From: Ruminococcaceae bacterium UBA5406
GTDB lineage: Bacteria > Bacillota > Clostridia > Oscillospirales > Acutalibacteraceae
DNA length: 11,404 bases
Assembly: GCA_002407675.1 (NCBI GenBank)
Contig: DHNW01000012.1
Coordinates: 1-11,404 of the forward strand
Direction: 5' to 3'
Shown here in pieces: positions 6,305 to 11,404 of the stretch (position 1 is the stretch's first letter; each line of letters opens with the position of its first letter). Made by a program: the position numbers and the translations under genes. The notes beneath the pieces were generated by a model, which did not search any database, was not told the DNA's origin, and worked only from the letters and a program-made list of their open reading frames with translations.

Positions 6305-8215
6305 ATGGTCAAGGTGAATCTGAAAGGGAACGTTCGGGAATATGAAAGCGGCACAACCGTGGACGGAATTGCTCGGTCAATCGGCGCAGGGCTGGCAAAA
6401 GCTGCCTGTGCGGGGAAACTGAACGGGAAAGTGGTTGATCTGCGCACGCCGGTGACGGAGGACTGTGAACTGCAAATCCTGACGTTTGATGATGCGGAAG
6501 GCAAAAAAACCTATTGGCACACAACTGCGCATATTATGGCGCAGGCAGTGAAGAAACTATTCCCGGATGCAGGGTTTGCCATTGGCCCGGCGATTGAAAA
6601 TGGTTTTTACTATGATTTTGATCTGCCGCGCACCTTGACTCCGGATGATCTGCAGGCGATTGAAACAGAAATGAAGAAGATCATCAAGGAAGATCTTCCG
6701 CTGGAACGCTTTGAGCTGGCGCCGGATGATGCCATTGCGCTGATGGAAAAGGAACACCAGAAATACAAAGTGGAACTAATCCGGGAACACGCCGGTAAAG
6801 GCGAAAAAATCAGCTTTTACCGGCAGGGAGATTATACCGATCTCTGCGCCGGGCCGCACCTGATGAGTACGGGGAAGGTTAAAGCCGTTAAGCTGACAAA
6901 CTGCACCGGTGCCTACTGGCGTGCCAACGCAAAAAATAAAATGCTCCAGCGTGTCTACGGAATTTCATTCCCCAAGGCTTCGGAACTGGAAAATTATCTG
7001 CATATGCTTGACGAGGCAAAAAAACGCGACCACCGCAAGCTGGGCCGTGAACTTGACCTGTTCGACATCTATGAAGAGGGACCTGGTTTCCCGTTCTTTC
7101 TTCCGAAGGGCATGATTCTGCGCAACCAGCTTGAAAACTTCTGGCGTGAGGAACACACCAAGCACGGCTATGAGGAAATCCGCACCCCGATTATTCTGAG
7201 TGAAGAACTGTGGCACCGTTCCGGGCATTGGGATCATTACAAAGACAATATGTACACCACAAAAATCGACGGAGCAGACTATGCAATCAAACCCATGAAC
7301 TGCCCCGGCGGGATGCTGGTTTACAAGAGAAAGCTGCATTCCTACCGTGATTTGCCGGAGCGCCTGGCGGAACTGGGCCTTGTCCATCGGCATGAGCTTT
7401 CCGGCACTTTGCACGGACTGATGCGTGTGCGCTGTTTCACACAGGACGACGCCCATATCTTTATGACGCCGGATCAGGTGGAAAGTGAAATCCTCGGCGT
7501 GATGGATTTGATCGACAGCTTTTATAAAGTGTTCGGTTTTGACTACAGTCTGGAGCTTTCCACAAGACCCGAAAATTCTATGGGCACGGATGAGCAGTGG
7601 GAAATGGCGACCAACGCGCTGATCCAGGCGCTGAAAAAGAACGGCAGGCCTTACGAGATCAATGAGGGTGACGGGGCATTTTACGGCCCGAAAATCGACT
7701 TTCACCTGCGCGATTCCCTTGGAAGGACATGGCAGTGCGGAACCATTCAGCTCGATTTTCAGATGCCGGAGCGTTTTGATCTGACTTATACAGGTGAAGA
7801 TGGTGAAAAACACCGTCCGGTGATGCTGCACCGTGTGATTTTTGGAAGCATTGAGCGGTTCATCGCCATCTTGACGGAGCATTATGCCGGCGCATTCCCT
7901 ATGTGGCTGGCCCCCGTGCAGGTCAAGATCCTGCCGATTTCGGATGCTACAATGGACTATGCGAAAAAATTACAGGAAAAACTGCAAAGCGCTTCCCTTC
8001 GCGTGGAAGTCGATACACGGAACGAGAAAATCGGATATAAAATCCGGGAAGCCCAGCTGCAAAAAATTCCTTATATGCTAATCGTTGGGGAAAAGGAAAT
8101 GCAGAACGGAACCGTTTCAGTGCGCAGCCGCAAGGGCGGCAGCCTCGGCACCATGAAGCCGGAGCCATTTATTGAAAAAGCAGTTGCTGAAGTAAAAAAT
8201 AAGACGGCCGACTGA
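6305..8215 (+). CDS. thrS: Threonine--tRNA ligase (ThrRS)
   Basis: A cytoplasmic class II aminoacyl-tRNA synthetase that charges tRNA-Thr with threonine. Domain order is complete. A TGS domain spans about 1-62. The second N-terminal domain, which edits mis-charged serine, has the metal-type motif H72-x3-H76 with C181 and H185. The catalytic core has the zinc ligands C333 (MNCPGG), H384 (DDAH) and H509 (MLHR). Motif 2 lies around RHELSGTLHGLMRVRCFTQDD and motif 3 is GSIERF. The anticodon-binding domain runs from about 535 (APVQVKILPIS) to the end. Length (636 aa) matches the family. The ATG is preceded by AAGGGAG (6288-6294) at 10 nt. The gene stands alone behind its T-box leader and is closed by a strong terminator. 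Nothing in it looks damaged. Confidence 0.99.
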   Translation: MVKVNLKGNVREYESGTTVDGIARSIGAGLAKAACAGKLNGKVVDLRTPVTEDCELQILTFDDAEGKKTYWHTTAHIMAQAVKKLFPDAGFAIGPAIENGFYYDFDLPRTLTPDDLQAIETEMKKIIKEDLPLERFELAPDDAIALMEKEHQKYKVELIREHAGKGEKISFYRQGDYTDLCAGPHLMSTGKVKAVKLTNCTGAYWRANAKNKMLQRVYGISFPKASELENYLHMLDEAKKRDHRKLGRELDLFDIYEEGPGFPFFLPKGMILRNQLENFWREEHTKHGYEEIRTPIILSEELWHRSGHWDHYKDNMYTTKIDGADYAIKPMNCPGGMLVYKRKLHSYRDLPERLAELGLVHRHELSGTLHGLMRVRCFTQDDAHIFMTPDQVESEILGVMDLIDSFYKVFGFDYSLELSTRPENSMGTDEQWEMATNALIQALKKNGRPYEINEGDGAFYGPKIDFHLRDSLGRTWQCGTIQLDFQMPERFDLTYTGEDGEKHRPVMLHRVIFGSIERFIAILTEHYAGAFPMWLAPVQVKILPISDATMDYAKKLQEKLQSASLRVEVDTRNEKIGYKIREAQLQKIPYMLIVGEKEMQNGTVSVRSRKGGSLGTMKPEPFIEKAVAEVKNKTAD

Positions 8216-8253
8216 TGATATTTTCTGTCTGCCGTTTGGATAATCCTCAAGAC

Positions 8254-8286
8254 AAAAAAAGGGGCGGTTTCAGACCGCTCCTTTTT
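8254..8286. terminator. Bidirectional terminator between thrS and the AraC remnant
   Basis: An 11-bp stem of AAAGG-GGCGGT with ACCGC-TCCTTT (one G-U pair) around the loop TTCAG, with a run of As before and Ts after it. It ends thrS on the plus strand, and on the minus strand would also end transcripts of the converging AraC-family gene. Confidence 0.88.
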
Positions 8287-8321
8287 GTTTTGGACGATTG
8301 AACCATATGGCATACAGGATG

Positions 8322-8732
8322 CTAAAACGTATGCTGATGGTAATGGTCATTTTTGCGGAATACCGCCGGTGTAATACCGGTTATTTTTTTGAATGAGCGT
8401 ATAAAATGACTTTGGTCGTGAAAATTGAGCATCAGTGTAATTTCTAATAGGGATTTGCCCGTCGATTGAAGCAGCCTCTTTGCTTCATGAATCCGAACCT
8501 GTTCCATAAATAATTTCAGGCAGACGCCAGTTTCCTTTTTGAATTGCTCCGTGAGATATTCCGGGCTTACACCGGCATGCGCAGCGATCTGCGGAACGGT
8601 GAGTTTTTCGTAGACATGCTGCATGATGTAATTCCGGCAATAGTTGATGCGGTAGGAGTAATGGAAACTGTGAATGCTTTCTACAAGATTTGCCAGCCGA
8701 AAAAGCGTTTGCTCGACGATTCGGGAAAGGAT
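8322..8732 (-). pseudogene. AraC/XylS-family regulator, 5' half deleted
   Basis: Only the DNA-binding C-terminus of an AraC-family transcription factor remains. About 110 residues form the two helix-turn-helix units: first LTVPQIAAHAGVSPEYLTEQF, then ITLMLNFHDQSHFIRSFKK followed by the family signature TGITPAVFRK near the C-terminus. Just before it, INYCRNYIMQHVYEK is a normal lead-in. The sensor or dimerisation half (normally 150 residues or more) is missing. The open frame continues rightward to a start at 8825, but that part is the antisense of the neighbouring GH3 gene and not AraC sequence. I place the break near 8715-8730. It runs divergently from the GH3 remnant, as sugar-gene regulators commonly do, so it probably once controlled that gene. 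It has no recognisable promoter or ribosome site; a short HTH-only protein cannot be excluded. Confidence 0.8.
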
Positions 8733-9666
8733 CGACGCGGTCACACGTGCAGTTAAAAAAACGGTAATCGTGCTGATGAACGGCTCGCCCGTCGAAATGC
8801 CATGGGCAGATCGGGCGGATGCCATTCTGGAAAGCGGCCTTTGCGGTCAGGCCGGAGGCAAAGCCATCGCTGATATTCTGTTCGGTGATGTCAATCCGAG
8901 CGGAAAACTGGCCGAAACATTTCCGGAAAAGCTCAGCGATACACCAGCCAGCCTGAATTTTCCCGGATTACGCCGCCGGGCGGAATATCGGGAAGGCGTC
9001 TTCATAGGATACCGGTATTATGAAAAGAAACAGCTGAAACCACTTTTCCCCTTCGGTTACGGGATGAGCTACACAACGTTTGCCTACACGGGCATGGAAA
9101 CCGATCGCTCTGATTTTAATGAGGATCAGCCCCTGACGATCCGGATTAGGGTTAAAAACACAGGCACGAGAGCCGGTAGGGAAACGGTTCAGCTTTATGT
9201 GCGCGATGTCGCGAGCAGTGTTCCGCGCCCAGAAAAGGAACTCAAAGGCTTTTCTAAGGCCTTTTTGCAGCCGGGTGAAGAGAAAATCGTGGAGTTTACA
9301 CTCGGCCGGCGCGCGTTTGCCTTCTACGACGAACAGATACACGGCTGGCGCGTTGAAACCGGGGAATTTGAGATACTTGCCGGAGGTTCTTCGGCCGACA
9401 CACCGCTGAAAACAACCGTCACGATTCATTCGATCCACAGAGAAAAAACAGTATTCACCCGCAATTCCACGATTGGTGAAGTGCTTGCAGATCCCTTAGG
9501 TGCACAGATCATCCGCAGAGTGGCGGTGGACAGAAATCACTTTTCTGTGGAAGCACTCCCTGATTTTGTGCTTCAGATGCCGCTTCGCAGCATCCGCATG
9601 CAGATACCGGAATTCAACGACGAACAGATTGCCCGGCTGACTTCGGTCCTCAATTCGGAACGATAA
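8674..9666 (+). pseudogene. GH3 beta-glucosidase, C-terminal fragment
   Basis: The C-terminal part of a glycoside hydrolase family 3 enzyme, which in full form removes beta-linked glucose or related sugars from oligosaccharides. GH3 similarity begins at about 8728 (RIDAVTRAVKKTVIVL); earlier codons belong to the antisense of the AraC remnant. Present are the second sandwich domain (MNGSPVEMPW, GGKAIADILFGDVNPSGKL, YREGVFIGYRYY, LFPFGYGMSYTTF), a fibronectin-III-like domain (VKNTGTRAGRETVQLYV, PRPEKELKGF) and a C-terminal tail with TRNSTIGEVLADP. The whole N-terminal TIM barrel, with the catalytic aspartate nucleophile, is missing; about 310 residues remain of a usual 700-800, so hydrolase activity is not expected. 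There is no promoter or ribosome site for the ATG at 8674. The reading frame is otherwise clean, suggesting recent loss. The MFS gene follows 29 nt later. Confidence 0.85.
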
Positions 9667-9695
9667 ATTGATTTTCGGTAGGGGAGGTATCTAAA

Positions 9696-11012
9696 TTGAA
9701 AAATGAACCGGTAAAATTGAATTCGCAAAGTCAAGGACCGCCGCGCGTAACACCTTACCGCAGGCTGACCGTAGCCATGAGCATTGGCAAAAGCTGCAGC
9801 ATGATGGTGCTGATGATACCGATTTCTCTGCTTCTGACCTTTAAGGCAGAGCAGATTGATGCGCACAACTCGACCGCAGTTTTCAGTATTGTTACGGCCA
9901 TCGGTGCCATTTTCGCGCTTGTGGCAAACCCGCTTGGCGGCGCGGTCAGCGACAGAACCCCACTGCGTTTTGGGCGCAGGCGGACCTGGATTATGATTGG
10001 CAGCATATTAGGCAGCCTGGCATTTGCCGGCATTGCCTGGGCAAAGAACGTTGCCTGGCTTACGGTGTTCTGGTGTCTGGCTCAGCTCTTTTACAATTTC
10101 GCTTTTGCGGCCTATATGGCTCTTGTGCCGGATCAGGTAGAAGAATCCCGCCGCGGCGCCATATCGGGTATTCTTGGGTTCGCGCTGCCAGTTGCGATTG
10201 TGGTCGGCTATGTGCTGATGATTATTATGGCCAACACCTCGCTTGCGGCGCGTTTCGGTATTCAGGGCCTTGTCGGTATCGTGTCGGCCGTCATTACTTG
10301 CTGCATGATCGTCGATCCCCAGACGCAGTATGTAAAAACCGGGAAGAAGATAGCCTTAAATGCCATTTACCCAAGTCCGAAACAATACCCGGCCTTTACG
10401 TGGGGCATGCTTACGCGCTTCTTTATGTCTATGACTTACAGCTATCAAATTTATACCGCTATCATGCTTACAAAACGGTTTCATCTGAACGAAGTGCAGA
10501 CCACCAGTTACACCACGCTCATTGAAGTGCTGAGTCTTGTTGCCATGGGAGTTTCGAGTATACTGGGCGGTATGCTTTCGGATAAGATCCGAAAACAGAA
10601 GCCGTTCATTGTTTGTTCGGTCATTGTCATGGTGATTGGTCTGCTGATTGTCGCGTTTATAAGCGATATGACGGTCGTCACCGTCGGCTGTGTGGTTATC
10701 AACTTCGGCTACGGTATTTATACTGCGGTGGATACAGCGCTGATTGCAAGAATTTTGCCCAACCAGCAGGATGCCGCAAAGGATTACGGCCTGATGAATG
10801 CAGCTGATACACTTCCGCAGTCAATCGTTCCTGCCATGGCTGCTCCTCTGATTGCGCTCGGCAGCTGGCAGCTCTTTTATGGAGTACTAGCGGTTTGCGG
10901 TGTGATCAGCGCGATTGTCGTTCACCCCATCCCAGAGATGTTTCCGGTTCCGGAGGAAAGCGTCCCGGCACAAGAGCCGTCTCTTGATGTCGGACACACT
11001 AAGCTGCGTTGA
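9696..11012 (+). CDS. MFS transporter, probable sugar/glycoside permease
   Basis: An integral membrane transporter of the major facilitator superfamily with about 12 hydrophobic segments over 438 aa. The loop 2-3 motif NPLGGAVSDRTPLRFGRRRTWI (about 88-109) is the MFS motif A in the form seen in sucrose- and GPH-like sugar carriers. A related GGMLSDKIRKQKPF sits in the equivalent loop of the second half, and NAADTLPQSIVPAMA is typical of this bacterial group. The start is TTG at 9696, with GGAGGT (9683-9688) 7 nt upstream. The 29-nt spacing after the GH3 remnant indicates one operon in which the permease imported a glycoside for the hydrolase. The gene itself is intact, but its operon promoter was probably lost with the GH3 5' end. 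Substrate is inference from context. Confidence 0.9.
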   Translation: MKNEPVKLNSQSQGPPRVTPYRRLTVAMSIGKSCSMMVLMIPISLLLTFKAEQIDAHNSTAVFSIVTAIGAIFALVANPLGGAVSDRTPLRFGRRRTWIMIGSILGSLAFAGIAWAKNVAWLTVFWCLAQLFYNFAFAAYMALVPDQVEESRRGAISGILGFALPVAIVVGYVLMIIMANTSLAARFGIQGLVGIVSAVITCCMIVDPQTQYVKTGKKIALNAIYPSPKQYPAFTWGMLTRFFMSMTYSYQIYTAIMLTKRFHLNEVQTTSYTTLIEVLSLVAMGVSSILGGMLSDKIRKQKPFIVCSVIVMVIGLLIVAFISDMTVVTVGCVVINFGYGIYTAVDTALIARILPNQQDAAKDYGLMNAADTLPQSIVPAMAAPLIALGSWQLFYGVLAVCGVISAIVVHPIPEMFPVPEESVPAQEPSLDVGHTKLR

Positions 11013-11099
11013 CCTGAATATGGCAGCGTTGGCACGGGCTTTGTCAGGTGACAGATTTGCACAGAGACGTTAGCAATTAAATTATGCTTCCAACACACG
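11013..11099. other. Intergenic stretch after the MFS gene
   Basis: No gene or clear terminator is visible. ACCTGA just after the MFS stop and TCAGGT about 30 nt later could pair, but there is no T tract and the loop is long. Read on the minus strand, this is the sequence following the isolated CRISPR repeat, where a spacer would be expected; no second repeat follows. Confidence 0.4.
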
Positions 11100-11131
11100 G
11101 TTTCAATTCACGCTCCCGCGTAGGGAGCGAC
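11100..11131 (-). CRISPR. Solitary type I-C-like CRISPR repeat
   Basis: A 32-bp element that, read on the minus strand, starts GTCGCTCCC and ends GTGAATTGAAAC. It contains a perfect 7-bp palindrome (CGCTCCC at 11111-11117, GGGAGCG at 11123-11129) around a 5-nt loop. Length, stem position and 3' handle match repeats of type I-C systems, whose common handle is GTGGATTGAAAC, so there is one substitution. I find no second copy on either side at spacer distance (30-40 bp) and no cas gene in the window, so this is a relic or orphan single repeat, not a working array. Confidence 0.72.
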
Positions 11132-11267
11132 CCAAATACCCGAATGGCCTATAACAGTAGGATGCCTGTTTTGTCGCAAAAAAGATAACGGAACCAATGG
11201 AAGAATTGCCATGAAACCGCGGCATATTCATGTCATTGATGCGATTTATGAACAGGAATGTGCTGTG
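11132..11267. other. Unassigned sequence between the CRISPR repeat and the IS3 fragment
   Basis: Nothing here is recognisable. On the plus strand an open frame without stops runs from 11124 to 11323 and includes CLFCRKKDNGTNG and MKPRHIHVIDAIYEQE. Its end overlaps the antisense of the transposase fragment, so it is at best a decayed piece of something else. Confidence 0.3.
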
Positions 11268-11404
11268 GGAAGGGTGCGCTGCGGCATCCGCTTTCGTCAG
11301 GCTCTGCGGTCTTCGGGCCGGTGATTTCAGCAGCCCGCCCTTTTTCATCGCGCGCCGTACGCCGGAGCGGCTGGTTTTTATGCCCCGCTGCTCCAATGCC
11401 AGCA
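11268..11404 (-). pseudogene. IS3-family transposase (OrfB) fragment, truncated and running off the window
   Basis: Read on the minus strand from the window end, the frame gives LALEQRGIKTSRSGVRRAMKKGGLL followed by a basic linker (KSPARRPQSLTKADAAAHPS). This resembles the HTH_21-type DNA-binding segment of IS3-family OrfB, which precedes the DDE integrase core. Recognisable similarity stops near 11268. The frame then continues without family resemblance for about 55 codons and ends inside the CRISPR repeat. The rve catalytic domain that should follow is absent, so the element is broken here. The upstream part lies outside the window. Confidence 0.65.

Noticed and set aside
6965..7882. 305-codon open frame antisense to thrS
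   Set aside because: It lies entirely within the conserved thrS coding region on the opposite strand, has no ribosome site of note and shows no recognisable domain; it is a shadow of codon bias.
9197..9409. 70-codon open frame within the GH3 fragment
   Set aside because: It is out of frame with the clear Fn3-like domain of the GH3 remnant and has no independent support.
11150..11185. Possible second, degenerate CRISPR repeat about 36 bp from the clear one
   Set aside because: Only the terminal AAAC and a few scattered bases match; the palindrome is absent, so it is not a repeat.
11124..11323. Plus-strand open frame containing CLFCRKKDNG and MKPRHIHVIDAIYEQE
   Set aside because: Its end is antisense to the IS3 fragment, it has only a weak ribosome site and no family resemblance; kept only as an unexplained stretch.

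Overview
The window looks like a chromosomal segment of a Gram-positive anaerobe of the Clostridia, most likely an Oscillospirales (Ruminococcaceae-like) bacterium. The evidence is a T-box-controlled thrS, a DUF4358 membrane protein, TTG start codons behind strong Shine-Dalgarno sites, a MepA-type MATE transporter and a tRNA gene that encodes its own CCA. The species assignment is inference; base composition is moderate in the core genes and visibly lower in the left quarter.

Layout. Positions 1-328 hold no convincing gene, but show imperfect direct repeats resembling an insertion-sequence end, a weak terminator and the promoter of a secreted zinc-dependent lipase (329-1630). After the lipase terminator comes a tRNA-Gly(CCC) gene on the minus strand (1887-1961), with its own promoter and terminator. 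Four minus-strand features follow: a DUF4358 protein (2012-2527), a peptide-binding lipoprotein (2714-4333) and a MATE efflux pump (4470-5855), each with a promoter candidate. Back to back with the MATE promoter lies the thrS promoter, followed by a complete threonine T-box leader and thrS (6305-8215), closed by a strong bidirectional terminator.

The right third is degraded accessory DNA. An AraC-family regulator on the minus strand and a GH3 beta-glucosidase on the plus strand are joined head to head, each without its N-terminal half. The simplest reading is one deletion that removed both 5' halves and their shared promoter region. An intact MFS transporter, probably for sugars or glycosides (9696-11012), follows the GH3 remnant at operon spacing and has probably lost its promoter. 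The right edge holds one isolated CRISPR repeat of the type I-C kind (11100-11131) and a broken IS3-family transposase running off the window.

Functionally, the core genes are housekeeping (tRNA-Gly, ThrRS under tRNA-Thr sensing), drug or metabolite export (MATE) and peptide capture. The flanks record gain of a lipase and loss of a glycoside-utilisation locus. I see no complete new defence or mobile system. The most notable items are the double-truncation junction and the solitary CRISPR repeat.
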